Source: Olsenella sp. (GTDB lineage: Bacteria; Actinomycetota; Coriobacteriia; Coriobacteriales; Atopobiaceae). Taken from it: a stretch of 64,000 nucleotides of DNA. The number at the start of each line of letters is the position of its first letter. Within the stretch, counting starts at the first letter, position 1. Under the pieces are notes generated by a model. It ran no database searches. It was not told the DNA's origin and saw only the letters and a program-made list of their open reading frames with translations. The stretch is taken from contig JALCMG010000001.1 of assembly GCA_022648325.1 (NCBI GenBank), forward strand, positions 1 through 64,000. Reading direction: 5' to 3'. Both the position numbers and the translations under genes were made by a program. Positions 26,183 through 36,016 of this stretch are shown piece by piece.

Positions 26183-29100
26183 CTACTTTGTCACGCCTGC
26201 GCGGCGCTTTGCGTCCTCAATCTGGGCGAGCTGCTCGTCCGAGAGGTGAATCGCCGGCACGCCATGACCCACGCCGCCCTCGTTCACGATGGAGTCGTGG
26301 TAGTAGCGCGACTCGTCCACGTAGGGCGCCACAGCGCCGTTCACCGTGGGGTCGTTGGGGTTCTCCAGGCGGAACCCGCGCGAGTGGTCGTTCCTGTAGT
26401 TCTCCTTGGCCACGCTGATCATGAGCTTGATGCGGTTGAGCTGGTTCACCTCGGAGGCGCCGGGGTCGTAGTCCACGGCCACGATGTTGCTCTCGGGGTG
26501 CATCTGGCGCAGGCGCTTAATCACCGACTTGCCCACCACGTGGTTGGGCAGGCAGGCAAAGGGCTGCGCGCACACGATGTTGGGCGTGCCGTGCTCGATG
26601 AGGTCGACCATCTCGGCCGTGAGGAGCCATCCCTCGCCCATGGTGTTGCAGAGCGAGAGGACCTGCTCGGCCTTGTCGGCAAGCTCGAAGATGTCCTCGT
26701 AGGGCTCGAAGCGCGAGGACTGCGCAAGCATGCGGTCCATGGGCTTGCGAGCGGCCTCGATGAGCTTGATGCCCGCCATGTGCGTGAGGCGCTTGGAGGC
26801 CTTTGAGCCAAGCTCGCCCTTCATGTTGATGGGGCTCGTGAGGCCAAAGAGGAAGAAGTCGACAAGCCCGGGCACGTTGGCCTCGCAGCCCTCAGCCTCG
26901 ATGACCTTGACCAGCTGGTTGTTGGCCGTGGGATGGAACTTGACGAGAATCTCGCCCACCACGCCCACGCGCGGCTTGGAGCGGTCGTTCACCAGCGGGA
27001 TCTGGTCAAAAGCCGTGATGGTCTCCTGGCAGATCTCCTCGAAGCTGCGCTTGTTGAGCGTGTGCACGGCCTCCTTCATGCGGGCCATGTACTTGTCGTG
27101 CAGCGCGTCAACGGATCCCTTCTCGGCCTCGTACGGGCGGGTGCGGTAGACGCACTGCATCATGAGGTCGCCGTAGAGCAGCACGTAGGTGGCCTTGGTG
27201 AGAAGGACCGGGTCCTTGATGGACCAGCCGGGGTTGTCCTCGTCGAGACCTGTGGCCATGTTGATAGAGATCACGGGGATGTCGGGGTGGCCGCTCTCGC
27301 GCAGGGCCTTGCGGATGAGGGCGATGTAGTTGGTGGCTCGGCAGCCGCCGCCCGTCTGGGAGATGAGGACGGCCGTGTGTGAGAGGTCGTACTTGCCGCT
27401 CTCGATGGCCTCCATGATCTGCCCCACGGTGAGGATGGACGGGTAGCAGATGTCGTTGTTCACGTACTTCAGGCCCGCGTCCACCGCGCCTTGGTCGACG
27501 GAGGGGAGAAGCACCAGGTTGTAGCCGTAGTCGCGCAGGACAGCCTCGGCCAGCTCGAAGTGCACGGGGCTCATCTGCGGCGCGAGGATGGTGTAGCCGG
27601 CGTCCTGCATCTCCTTGGTGTAGCGCACCTTCTGGAAGGCAGCGCTCTTGGCCTCGCGGTAGACGGGCGTGCGGCGAGAGAGGTCGGTCTTGCGGGCGCG
27701 CTCGAGCGAGCCGTCGGCCAGGTGCACCCCCACGGGCTCGACCTCCTTTGCCTCGCCCTCGGCGGTCTTCTCCTCGAGCTGCTCCTGCTGCTCCTTCAGG
27801 GCCGCCATGAGCGAGCGGATGCGGATGCGGGCGGCACCCAGGTTGGAGACCTGGTCGATCTTGAGCACCGTGTAGATCTTGCCGGATGCCTCGAGGATCT
27901 CCTGGACCTGGTCGGTGGTGAGGGCGTCAAGGCCGCAGCCAAACGAGAAGAGCTGGATGAGGTCGAGGTCGTTGCGGGTGGCCACAAAGCGGGCGGCGCG
28001 GTAGAGGCGGCTGTGGAACATCCACTGGTCGACCACGCGGATGGGGCGCTCGGGGCTCATCTTGTGCGCAACCGAGTCCTCGGTGAGCACCGCGAAGCCA
28101 AAGGAGTGCACCAGCTCGGGGATGGCGTGGTTGATCTCGGGGTCGTTGTGGTAGGGGCGCCCCGCGAGCACGATGCCGTGGGCGTTGTGCTCCTCCATCC
28201 ACGCCAGCGCCTCGTCACCGGCGCGGTGCATGGCGTCCTTGAAGTCGAGGTCGGCCTGCCAGGCAACGTTCACGGCCTCGTCAATCTCTGCGCGGGTGAT
28301 GTGCGGCCCGCGGAAGCGGCCCTTGCCCTTGGCTGCGTCCTGCTCGCGCTGGACAGAGATGAGCTCGTAGAGGCGGCGCTTGAGCTCGCGCTTGTCGTCA
28401 TACGGCACGAAGGGTGCCAGGTACTCCACGCTGGGGTCCGAGAGCTCGTCCACGTTGAGCCCCAGCGCCTGGGGGTAGCTCATCACGATGGGGCAGTTGT
28501 AGTGGTTGGTGGAGGTGTCGTCCTCCTTGCGCTCCCAGCGGATGCAGGGCATCCAGATGAAGTCCGGATCCTTGGCGAGGAGGTCCATGATGTGGCCGTG
28601 GCTCAGCTTGGCCGGGTAGCACGCGGACTCGGAGGGCATGGACTCGATGCCGGCGTCGTAGGTCTTCGAGGACGTCTGGTCAGAGATCATCACCGAGAAG
28701 CCCAGCTTGGTGAAGAATGCGTGCCAGAAGGGGTAGTTCTCGTACATGTTAAGCGCGCGCGGGATGCCCACCGTGCCGCGCGGCGCGGTCTCTGCGTCCA
28801 GGCAGGGGCGGTCGAACAGCAGCTTGTTCTTGAACTCGAAGAGGTTGGGGGCGTCGTTCTTGGTCTTGCCCGAGCGGCCCGCGCCCTTCTCGCAGCGGTT
28901 GCCCGTGATGAAGCGGTGGCCGCCGCCAAAGTCGTTGATCGTGAGCAGGCAGTTGTTGGCGCAGCGCCCGCAGTGGACGTTGGTGTGCTTGACCTTGAGG
29001 TTGTCGATGTCCTCGCGCGAGAGGACAGTCGAGGTGCCCGTGGCGCCAGCACGGTCGCGGGCGAGAAGCGCCGCGCCGTAGGCGCCCATGCAGCCGGCGA

Positions 29101-30871
29101 TATCGGGACGGATGACCTGGCGGCCGGTGAGCAGCTCGAAGGCGCGCAGGGTGGCGTCACTCATGAAGGTGCCGCCCTGGACCACGCAGTACTTGCCAAT
29201 CTCGTCAAAGTCACGCAGCTTGATGACCTTAAAGAGCGCGTTCTTGATCACGGAGTACGAGAGGCCCGCGGCAACGTCACCGATGGTCGCGCCCTCCTTC
29301 TGCGCCTGCTTGACGCGGGAGTTCATGAAGACGGTGCAGCGGCTGCCCAGGTCGACGGGGGCCTTTGCGGTCACGGCGACCTTCGCGAAGTCCTGGACGC
29401 TCATGTCCATGGACTTGGCGAAGCTCTCGATGAACGAGCCGCAGCCGGAGGAGCAGGCCTCGTTGAGCATGATGTGCTCGATGACGCCGTTTCGCACCTG
29501 GAGGCACTTCATGTCCTGGCCGCCGATGTCGAGAATGAACTCGACGCCGGGGACGAAGGCCTTCGCGCCACGAAGGTGGGCGACGGTCTCGATCTCGCCG
29601 GAGTCGGCGCGCAGGGCCTCGATGAGGATGCCCTCGCCGTAGCCGGTAGTGGTCACGTGACCGATGGTGCAGCCCTCGGGCATGGCGTCGTAGATGCCGT
29701 CCATGATGTGGCGCGCGGTGCCCAGGACGTCGCCGTTGTTGTTGCCGTACCAGGTGTAGAGAAGCTCGCCGTCCTCGCCCACCACGGCGCACTTCATGGT
29801 GGTGGAGCCGGCGTCGATGCCAATGAACACGCGGCCGCGGTAGCTGGCAAGGTCGCCCTTGGGCACGACCTCCTTGTCGTGGCGCTCCTTGAATTCCTTG
29901 TAGTCCCCCCCGGTGGCGAAGAGCGGCTCGAGGCGCTGGACCTCGGAGCCCTGGACGTCCTTGAGCTGCTCGAGCGAGCGGATGACCTCGGCGAAGGTCA
30001 CGCGCTTCTCGGACTCTCCAGCCAGTGCGGCGCCGGTCGCCACGAAGAGGTGCGCGTTGGCGGGGACCACGCGGTGCTCCTCGTCGAGGTCGAGCGTGAT
30101 GTAGAAGCGACGGCGCAGCTCGGAGAGGTACTGCAGGGGGCCACCGAGGAAGGCCACGTAGCCCTTGATGGGGTGGCCGCACGCCAGGCCCGAGACGGTC
30201 TGCGTGACCACAGCCTGGAAGATGGAGGCCGCGACGTCCTCGGGACGGGCACCCTCGTTGAGAAGCGGCTGGACGTCGGACTTGGCAAAGACGCCGCAGC
30301 GGCTGGCGATAGGGTGAATCTGGGTGGCGCCCTTGGCAAGCTCGTTCAGGCCCATGGCATCGGTCTTGAGCAGGACTGCCATCTGGTCGATGAAGGCGCC
30401 CGTGCCGCCTGCGCAGGTGCCGTTCATGCGCTGCTCGATGCCGTTGTCAAAGTAGATGATCTTGGCGTCCTCGCCGCCCAGCTCGATGGCGACGTCTGTC
30501 TGGGGGATGAGCGTCTCGACGGCGCGCTTGGACGCGATGACCTCCTGGACAAACTCGAGGTCGAGCCACTTGGCGAGCAACATGCCGCCGGAACCGGTGA
30601 TCGAGACGCGCATGGGAACGTTGCCCACGACGCGCTGCGCGCGGGCGAAGAGCTCCTTGGCCGTGGCCCGGATGTCGGTGTGGTGTCGCTCGTAGTTGGC
30701 GTAGACCAGGTTGCCCGGGCCGTCGATCACTGCAAGCTTGACCGTGGTCGAGCCCACGTCGATGCCCAGGCGCAGGTCGGCACCGGTGAAGTCGTGCGGA
30801 GTTGCGGGATAGAGCTCCGCGCCGTCCTGGGTGAGCTCGAGCGGCTCGGCAGTTGCGTTGTTCTCGGTCAT
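26183..30871 (-). CDS. 2-hydroxyacyl-CoA dehydratase activase/dehydratase-like fusion protein
   Basis: The protein has 1562 aa and two BadF/HgdC-type ATPase modules in tandem. The first starts GIDVGSTTVKLAVID (about residue 36) with CAGGTGAFIDQMA. The second starts GIDAGSTTMKCAVVG (about 350) with CSSGCGSFIESFA, whose cysteines fit the [4Fe-4S] site shared by activase dimers. The C-terminal half holds DUF2229 and dehydratase-B-like modules with clustered Cys (HCGRCANNCLLT, ITGNRCEKG) and the closing ADCxPC-like segment VCAQPFACLPNH. Large proteins of this kind occur in many anaerobes and drive ATP-dependent radical dehydration or related reductions; the substrate is unknown. ATG 30871 overlaps the TetR stop (TGATG), so the two genes form one operon. 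Confidence 0.85.
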   Translation of the reverse strand: MTENNATAEPLELTQDGAELYPATPHDFTGADLRLGIDVGSTTVKLAVIDGPGNLVYANYERHHTDIRATAKELFARAQRVVGNVPMRVSITGSGGMLLAKWLDLEFVQEVIASKRAVETLIPQTDVAIELGGEDAKIIYFDNGIEQRMNGTCAGGTGAFIDQMAVLLKTDAMGLNELAKGATQIHPIASRCGVFAKSDVQPLLNEGARPEDVAASIFQAVVTQTVSGLACGHPIKGYVAFLGGPLQYLSELRRRFYITLDLDEEHRVVPANAHLFVATGAALAGESEKRVTFAEVIRSLEQLKDVQGSEVQRLEPLFATGGDYKEFKERHDKEVVPKGDLASYRGRVFIGIDAGSTTMKCAVVGEDGELLYTWYGNNNGDVLGTARHIMDGIYDAMPEGCTIGHVTTTGYGEGILIEALRADSGEIETVAHLRGAKAFVPGVEFILDIGGQDMKCLQVRNGVIEHIMLNEACSSGCGSFIESFAKSMDMSVQDFAKVAVTAKAPVDLGSRCTVFMNSRVKQAQKEGATIGDVAAGLSYSVIKNALFKVIKLRDFDEIGKYCVVQGGTFMSDATLRAFELLTGRQVIRPDIAGCMGAYGAALLARDRAGATGTSTVLSREDIDNLKVKHTNVHCGRCANNCLLTINDFGGGHRFITGNRCEKGAGRSGKTKNDAPNLFEFKNKLLFDRPCLDAETAPRGTVGIPRALNMYENYPFWHAFFTKLGFSVMISDQTSSKTYDAGIESMPSESACYPAKLSHGHIMDLLAKDPDFIWMPCIRWERKEDDTSTNHYNCPIVMSYPQALGLNVDELSDPSVEYLAPFVPYDDKRELKRRLYELISVQREQDAAKGKGRFRGPHITRAEIDEAVNVAWQADLDFKDAMHRAGDEALAWMEEHNAHGIVLAGRPYHNDPEINHAIPELVHSFGFAVLTEDSVAHKMSPERPIRVVDQWMFHSRLYRAARFVATRNDLDLIQLFSFGCGLDALTTDQVQEILEASGKIYTVLKIDQVSNLGAARIRIRSLMAALKEQQEQLEEKTAEGEAKEVEPVGVHLADGSLERARKTDLSRRTPVYREAKSAAFQKVRYTKEMQDAGYTILAPQMSPVHFELAEAVLRDYGYNLVLLPSVDQGAVDAGLKYVNNDICYPSILTVGQIMEAIESGKYDLSHTAVLISQTGGGCRATNYIALIRKALRESGHPDIPVISINMATGLDEDNPGWSIKDPVLLTKATYVLLYGDLMMQCVYRTRPYEAEKGSVDALHDKYMARMKEAVHTLNKRSFEEICQETITAFDQIPLVNDRSKPRVGVVGEILVKFHPTANNQLVKVIEAEGCEANVPGLVDFFLFGLTSPINMKGELGSKASKRLTHMAGIKLIEAARKPMDRMLAQSSRFEPYEDIFELADKAEQVLSLCNTMGEGWLLTAEMVDLIEHGTPNIVCAQPFACLPNHVVGKSVIKRLRQMHPESNIVAVDYDPGASEVNQLNRIKLMISVAKENYRNDHSRGFRLENPNDPTVNGAVAPYVDESRYYHDSIVNEGGVGHGVPAIHLSDEQLAQIEDAKRRAGVTK

Positions 30872-31608
30872 CAGTTGTTGTCCTCCTCGTCAGGAAGCAT
30901 GACTGCCAGCGCAAAGCCGGGCAGGTCGAGCTCGATTGGGCTGTCGTAAAGGTCGCCGGGGCGCACGAACATGAGGGCGGTCATGATGCGTGCCATGGTG
31001 CGCACGCTCTCGTGCATGCCGCCCTCGAGCCAGCGGAGAAGCACGCCGACCTCGGCAGAGATGGCAAAGGTGAGGTAGTAGTCGAAGAATGCACCCACGG
31101 CGCGCAGGTCGATGCCGTCAAGCGCGCGGCCAGCGACAACCTCGTGCACCATGGCGCGGAGGCGCTGCGAGAAGGCCGGGTCGCCGCCCTTGCCCAGAAG
31201 CGGCCGCAGGTACGAGCCGCGCTCCTTCACGTAGGAGAGGATCTCCTGCGAGCCCGGGCAGGGCTCCTGGTGGTTGATGGCATCCGAGAGCTCGTCGAGG
31301 TGCACGGAGGAGAGCTGCGCAACCAAGGGACGAAGCTCCGCGATTGTTTCCTTCTCGATGCAGTTGACGAGGTCTGAGATGTCCTTGTAGTGCGAGTAGA
31401 ACGTGCGACGCGTGACGCCCGCGCGGCCGGTCACGGCGGTCACCGTGACGCGGGAAAGGTCTCCCGTAGCGGTGATCTCCTCCGCGAGCGCGTCGCGCAA
31501 CGCGAGGCGCGTGCGACGCGTGCGACGGTCCGTAGCCTGCGGAACCTCGTGCGCGAGCGGCAAAACATCGCCGGCTGCTTGCGAGGCGTCGCTGACAGTT
31601 TGGCTCAA
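30871..31608 (-). CDS. TetR-family regulator of the CoA-activase operon
   Basis: The protein has 245 aa from a TTG start (31608). The helix-turn-helix lies at about residues 30-80 (VTVTAVTGRAGVTRRTFYSH), and the remainder is an all-helical ligand and dimer domain. It is translationally coupled to the 1562-aa gene. Three copies of a TTCACA-type inverted site lie 17-70 bases upstream of its start, which suggests autorepression of the operon. Confidence 0.8.
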   Translation of the reverse strand: MSQTVSDASQAAGDVLPLAHEVPQATDRRTRRTRLALRDALAEEITATGDLSRVTVTAVTGRAGVTRRTFYSHYKDISDLVNCIEKETIAELRPLVAQLSSVHLDELSDAINHQEPCPGSQEILSYVKERGSYLRPLLGKGGDPAFSQRLRAMVHEVVAGRALDGIDLRAVGAFFDYYLTFAISAEVGVLLRWLEGGMHESVRTMARIMTALMFVRPGDLYDSPIELDLPGFALAVMLPDEEDNN

Positions 31609-31624
31609 GCCGGTGCCCCCGATT

Positions 31625-31676
31625 CTTCACACAGTGAGTACTAATTCACACCCTGTGAAGTATTGCACAGTGTGAG
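31625..31676. promoter_or_regulatory. TetR operator cluster
   Basis: A perfect palindrome, TTCACACCCTGTGAA (31645-31659), is flanked by two imperfect copies, TTCACACAGTGAG (31625) and TGCACAGTGTGAG (31664), spaced about 20 bp (two helical turns) apart. Confidence 0.7.
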
Positions 31677-31791
31677 TAGTTCATTCTCGGCATATCCGCC
31701 GCTGCCCGAGTGTCACACGCACTCCACAATGGGCAATGGGTTCTTGGGACACGTTGCTGGAGATACTGGTCCCGCCACTGGGGAGCGTCGC

Positions 31792-32064
31792 GTTGTTACC
31801 GGCCCGTAGCTTTCCCCAATTCTCAACTGCGGTAACGCCCGGAAACCGAGTCGGGCCGGTAACAACAGGCACGAGCACAAGGCCCTTGTTACCGGCCCGC
31901 CAAGCAATTCGAGCATTTTCCCAGTTGCCAGTTATCAGCTCAATTGCGCCGGTAACAAGCGAACGAGTTGCCCGCAGCCAGCGCATCCGTTATTACCGGC
32001 CCGTCATACAGCTCCCACGTTTGGCCAGTTGACATCCGCAATCGCCAACGGGCCGGTAACAACG
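31792..32064. repeat. Three 75-77-bp palindrome-ended intergenic elements (GTTACCGG family)
   Basis: Units at 31792-31866, 31885-31959 and 31988-32064 each begin with YGTTRTTACCGGCCCG-like sequence and end with its complement. Arms are 15 bp perfect (unit 1), about 12 bp (unit 2) and 17 bp with one mismatch (unit 3). The interiors differ but share a CCAGTTG-type core. A fourth copy is at 37754. This explains most of the 0.8-kb gap between the TetR gene and the next ORF. Confidence 0.75.
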
Positions 32065-32436
32065 CTTGGACAGCGCGGGCGAGCCGGGGCGCGGGCGAGC
32101 CGCTTAAGAAAGTAGTTGGAACTCTTGTATACATTTTGGCATGCGAGAAAAGCATGCTATTCCTGACAGATACCAGTCTAATACTTGAAAGGTTTTTGTC
32201 AGCAAACTGTCTGAGACGTACAGCAACACGCTCTAACCTCTGGTAAAGGGGCGAAAACGAGGTGTTGAAAACCTCGTGTGCGCAAATAAACAGGCAAGAA
32301 AGCCGTGGAGCGTAACCCAAGCTGACATGGGGTGACAATGCATATTCTCAGCGCGATATTCGATGATTATTCGCGCATCCTGGCAGCCGCGCATCCGTAT
32401 ACTACTCGCCACCAATCGACCGGAGGCGGGTGGGTC
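32065..32436. other. Intergenic region without a clear gene
   Basis: An AT-richer tract has a small hairpin (GCATGC arms near 32139-32158). The frame upstream of 32437 is open but lacks coding character. The promoter of the next gene is probably here. Confidence 0.35.
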
Positions 32437-33645
32437 ATGCAGCTGTCGCTTAATAAGCAATCTGCGCTTCGTGCAATCAGGGCAATCAGGTGTGGAAAGG
32501 CACCGCAGGTCAACCGGCCCATCGAGCGCATGGCAAAGGCCCCTCTCCGCTCACCTCAGCGTCCGGATGGCAAGAAACGCTGGTCTCCCGCAACCGCCCA
32601 CCTTGACTGGTTGGGGCTGCCCCAACCAACTCAACGGACACCCCTTCATGTCGCCGTACCGTCTGATCCCAACCGCATCCGCGCAAGATTTTTCTCGTGC
32701 ACCATCTACTCAAAAGGACTTCCTGATGACGCATTTCTGGACATTGGTTACGGAATCCAAGTCGCATCGCCCGAGCTCCTATTTATCGAACTCGCAACCG
32801 TAATGATTCCGCAGGTACTGGTTCTGCTCGGCTACGAACTCACCGGAAAATACTCGCGTGACGCGAGCGGCCCAAGGCTTGGCCCCGTCACCTACGGAGT
32901 GCCCCCACTTACGACAGTCGAAAAGATCGAGGACTTCATTGTGCGATGTCACGGCATTCCAGGACTCAGCGCTGCAAGGGAAAGCATAAAGTATGTATCA
33001 AACAATTCGTGGTCACCCACGGAATCACTCATTGCTGCAATGGCCGCCCTTCCAATCGAGAGCCTGGGGTACGGCCTTGGCCGGCTCATCCTAAACGAGC
33101 GGTCGGACGCACATGGCGATAACGCCATGCGCCACGCAAAGGAGTCGAGGGTGCCTGATATGTTGGTGCCCGATACGCCCGTTGGCATCAACTATGAAGG
33201 CGGCGGCCACCTGGAGCTTGGCCGCATTGTCGCAGCTGCCATGGCAGCAGCCGAGAATCCCGGCAGCGCGCTTCTCCAGGAGGCAGTCAATCACGAGAAA
33301 GACAATGTGCGCGAGAAGTACGTCGACGACTTGCGCCGGACGCGGGAGCTTGCGTCGCGAGGCTTGGTGATCGTCAATGCCACGATGGAAGACCTGTTCG
33401 TCCGCTATGGCCTCGACACACTCATGCAGCAGGTCATTAGTGCAGCCGAGCGTTTCTCGGACCGGGATTTCTCCATGTGCTGGAAGGCGTTTGACTCCCC
33501 CGCTGTCTGCGCCAAGCGGCAGCTCCTGATTTGGGCACTGCTCGACTGGAAGCCTGGCATCGAGTACATGCAACGCTTCATAGAGCGGGAGTACTCGGAG
33601 CCGCGCCAGGCAATCGAGGACCATATCATCGATTTTGTGCTGTAG
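32437..33645 (+). CDS. Hypothetical protein with DUF559-like nuclease fold
   Basis: The protein has 402 aa from ATG 32437, preferred because GGAGG precedes it and the sequence MQLSLNKQSALRAIRAIR reads as a natural start. The C-terminal third has VPDTPVGINYEGGGHL followed, about 50 residues on, by DDLRRTRELASRGLVIVNAT. This order (D, then NYEG, then a charged helix and a strand) resembles the DUF559/Vsr-like endonuclease fold seen in large families of coriobacterial proteins. The N-terminal part is unknown, and the catalytic Lys is not obvious. It stands alone with no linked partner. It could be a degraded nuclease or a regulator built on that fold. Confidence 0.5.
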   Translation: MQLSLNKQSALRAIRAIRCGKAPQVNRPIERMAKAPLRSPQRPDGKKRWSPATAHLDWLGLPQPTQRTPLHVAVPSDPNRIRARFFSCTIYSKGLPDDAFLDIGYGIQVASPELLFIELATVMIPQVLVLLGYELTGKYSRDASGPRLGPVTYGVPPLTTVEKIEDFIVRCHGIPGLSAARESIKYVSNNSWSPTESLIAAMAALPIESLGYGLGRLILNERSDAHGDNAMRHAKESRVPDMLVPDTPVGINYEGGGHLELGRIVAAAMAAAENPGSALLQEAVNHEKDNVREKYVDDLRRTRELASRGLVIVNATMEDLFVRYGLDTLMQQVISAAERFSDRDFSMCWKAFDSPAVCAKRQLLIWALLDWKPGIEYMQRFIEREYSEPRQAIEDHIIDFVL

Positions 33646-33704
33646 GGCGTCCGCAGCCCGAAAGGCACCTGCGGCACGCAGGGCGTCCGCAGCCCGAGCA
33701 GCTC

Positions 33705-34800
33705 CTAGATCACGCCAAGCTCCTTGGCCACAATGAAGATGAAGTCCTGGACGTTGGTCACAATCGTCTTTGCCGAGGCTCCCGCGGTCGTGCAGCTTGT
33801 TGACAACAAACTCCGAGGCTTCAACGGCATAGATGCAGACCGGCCGCACGGTTCCGCCCTCGTTGACGTGGTAGCTGGGGGTGATATTGCCTGTCGCAAA
33901 CGTGTGCAGCATCGTGGCCATGCAGATCACCGTCGTGGCCATGCGAGAAAGCACGCGAATCTGGTGCTGGGACTCATACACGTCCTCGATGGTCTCGGGG
34001 AGCGGACCGCCGTCGCGAATCGACCCCGCCAGCAGAAACGGAATGTTCTTCTTCGCACACGCATGCATGATGCCATCATGTAGGTCATAGTCATCGACAA
34101 ACTGCGCGATCGAGCCGGACCGCCACACTCGGTTGATGGTGTCCAGGTGGTTATAGTGTCCGTTGGGCATACTCTGCTGCGTGCGGATGTCCTGGCCAAG
34201 CGCCGTGTGGAACATGGCACCCTCGAGGTCGTGCGTGGCGAGCGCGTTGCCGCCGGAGAGCGCGTGGACGTAGCCCTCCTCCACCAGCCGCTGCATGGCA
34301 TGGCGGGGTCCGCATCAAAGGCAAACGCCGGTCCCATCACTCATTCGACAAGCCCGTTGATCGCGTTCGTACTTCAACAGCTCGATAAGGTTGTCATAGT
34401 CACGGGTGTAAGCGGTTTCGCAGCTGCGACCCTGACGAAACGAGCACTTCTCGCCATTGGTTGCAGAGGGGTCTTCGAAACCGTCCGTGTGAACGTAGAT
34501 GCCCTCTGAGCCGTCCTCGGTGCGGCCCAGCGCAACTCCCTCACCCTGCTTGAGGTGGCGATCAGTGACCACGTGGAGGGTACCGTCGTCTCTGAGAACG
34601 ATGCAGGCATCCATGCGAGAAGAGGCGGCCAGCTTCCAATTGCCATCTATCTTGTAGTATTCCGGGTACATCGAGGTGTTGTGGAAGCCCTCGGGTATCA
34701 CGTCATCCTGCTCGACGGTAGCCCATCTGACGTTAGGCGCGTCGTCCAACCCCAGCGCAGAGAAATCTGGGTGGTGATAGGCCGGCAGCTGGAACCCCAT
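33705..34800 (-). pseudogene. TIGR00300/ArgZ-type arginine dihydrolase-LOR/SDH protein, broken
   Basis: ATG 34800 (after AGAAGGGAGCAATC) opens a frame with the family's N-terminal part: YPEYYKIDGNWKLA and GRTEDGSEGIYVHTDGFEDP. It ends early at 34315. The next part, TAMQRLVEEGYVHALSGGNA-like sequence and GHYNHLDTINRVWR, continues in another frame (34296 to about 33790), and the end (IVTNVQDFIFIVAKELGVI) is in a third. At least two frameshifts and a small deletion separate them. Intact homologues hydrolyse arginine or act on ornithine. The gene is dead as read. Confidence 0.8.
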
Positions 34801-34962
34801 GATTGCTCCCTTCTCATCGACGCGCCGGAAGATAGCACGCTCTGACCTGCCCAATAGCAGCGCGCAGCGCCTAGCAACAAACTTGGCCCAACGGAATGGC
34901 GAGACGAAACACAGGCGCCGCTCTATGCGATACTTCTCGCGACACCTCAGGGAGGAGCAGGC

Positions 34963-35304
34963 ATGAAGACCTACAGTTTTCCCGCAACTATTGAGAAGGT
35001 CGAGGGCATCGACGGCGCGTTTGTGCAGGTACCGCTCGACCTTCCGAGGGTGTTTGGCGCAGGTCGCATCAAGGTGCACGCAACCTTTGATGGCGTGCCC
35101 TACGACGGCAGCGTGGTTGCATTCAAGCGCGACGATGGCGGGCGCGACTACGTGCTGGGCATCCGCAAGGACATCCGCGCGGCCATTGGCAAGCAGCCTG
35201 GCGAGAGCGTCGACGTTACTCTCGTCTGCACGCAGGTGGATGGGCCGGCCAAGCGTTACGTGGATCTTCTCGCCGCCAAGATCGAGCGAGCCGAGAAGAG
35301 CTAG
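34963..35304 (+). CDS. DUF1905-domain protein
   Basis: The protein has 113 aa. It shows the DUF1905 beta-barrel pattern: VQVPLDLPRVFGAGRIKVHA, then DGVPYDGSVV, and the final GIRKDIRAAIGKQPGESVDV. Start ATG 34963 follows GGGAGGAGCAGGC. The family is small, cytosolic and of unknown function, often fused or next to YdeI-like domains. Confidence 0.8.
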   Translation: MKTYSFPATIEKVEGIDGAFVQVPLDLPRVFGAGRIKVHATFDGVPYDGSVVAFKRDDGGRDYVLGIRKDIRAAIGKQPGESVDVTLVCTQVDGPAKRYVDLLAAKIERAEKS

Positions 35305-35305
35305 C

Positions 35306-35550
35306 GTCCGTTATCGAGTGGCTTCTCGGCTATGCGTCCGAGAGCCTTACCGACGAGCGCTTGGATACGGCGAGCTTCTCCGGCTGGCTCGACGATGCCC
35401 CGGCGTACAACCCGGCCACTGGTGGGCGGAAAGGTCTGCGGGGTAGATGTGGCGCAGGTGGAGGACCCCACCATGCACCGGGTGCGTGTTTTGGACAAGC
35501 TCGTGGACGAGCTGGCAAAGGGGCGTCCGCTCGAGAAGATCCTGCGATAG
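35306..35550 (+). pseudogene. DUF2200-family protein, 5'-truncated and frameshifted
   Basis: The sequence reads [18 protein letters not shown] in one frame, then switches near 35420 to [20 protein letters not shown] and ends [14 protein letters not shown]. This is the C-terminal two-thirds of DUF2200. The N-terminal part is absent and replaced by the DUF1905 gene end. Confidence 0.75.
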
Positions 35551-35571
35551 GAGCGGAATCCTTAATCACGC

Positions 35572-35937
35572 CTATCCCAGGAGCTGTGCCGCCCATGCGT
35601 CTTCCTTGAAGCCAACGAGCACGAAGTCCTCTCCCACGACCAGCGGGCGCTTGACCAGCATGCCGTTGGTGGCGAGAAGGTCGAAGGCCTCGGCATCGCT
35701 CATCCCCGCATCCAGCTGCGCCTTTACGCCCAGCTGCCGGTAGAGCTGGCCGCCGGTGTTGAAGAAGCGCCGCACGGAAAGGCCAGAGCGTGCCTGCCAC
35801 TCCGCAAGCTCGGCGGCGGTGGGGTTCTCCTCGACGATGTGGCGATCGGCGTATGCAACGCCATGCTTGTCCAGCCACTTCTTGGCACGCTTGCAGGTCG
35901 AGCACTTGGGATACTCAATAAAGAGCAGCTTGGACAT
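35572..35937 (-). CDS. ArsC/Spx-family thioredoxin-fold protein
   Basis: The protein has 121 aa. The N-terminal strand and active site are YPKCSTCKRAKKWLDKHG (CxxC), with the cis-Pro region around LLVKRPLVVG-like KRPLVV near residues 97-102. CxxC members include Spx, MgsR and YusI-type reductases. No arsenic genes adjoin it, so a redox-regulatory or glutaredoxin-like role is as likely as arsenate reduction. A bidirectional hairpin (35988) separates it from the next gene. Confidence 0.8.
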   Translation of the reverse strand: MSKLLFIEYPKCSTCKRAKKWLDKHGVAYADRHIVEENPTAAELAEWQARSGLSVRRFFNTGGQLYRQLGVKAQLDAGMSDAEAFDLLATNGMLVKRPLVVGEDFVLVGFKEDAWAAQLLG

Positions 35938-35987
35938 GGCGTTCTCCTCGTATGCTGACTGCAGGGTTATCCCACGCGATTTCGCTA

Positions 35988-36016
35988 TGAGACAAAGGGA
36001 AACTCCCTTTGTCTCA
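35988..36016. terminator. TGAGACAAAGGGA hairpin, copy 1
   Basis: Perfect 13-bp arms (TGAGACAAAGGGA / TCCCTTTGTCTCA) with loop AAC lie directly after the JetD-like gene's stop. The same arms recur at 43392 with loop CTG. Confidence 0.7.

Noticed and set aside
27491..30949. An 1152-codon plus-strand open frame antisense to the CoA-activase gene
   Set aside because: Codon-phase shadow of a real GC-rich gene; low-complexity Val/Leu/Gly/Asp composition and no recognisable motif.
31792..32064. CRISPR array
   Set aside because: The repeats are inverted pairs about 76 bp long with unrelated interiors, not short direct repeats with uniform spacers, and no cas gene is present.
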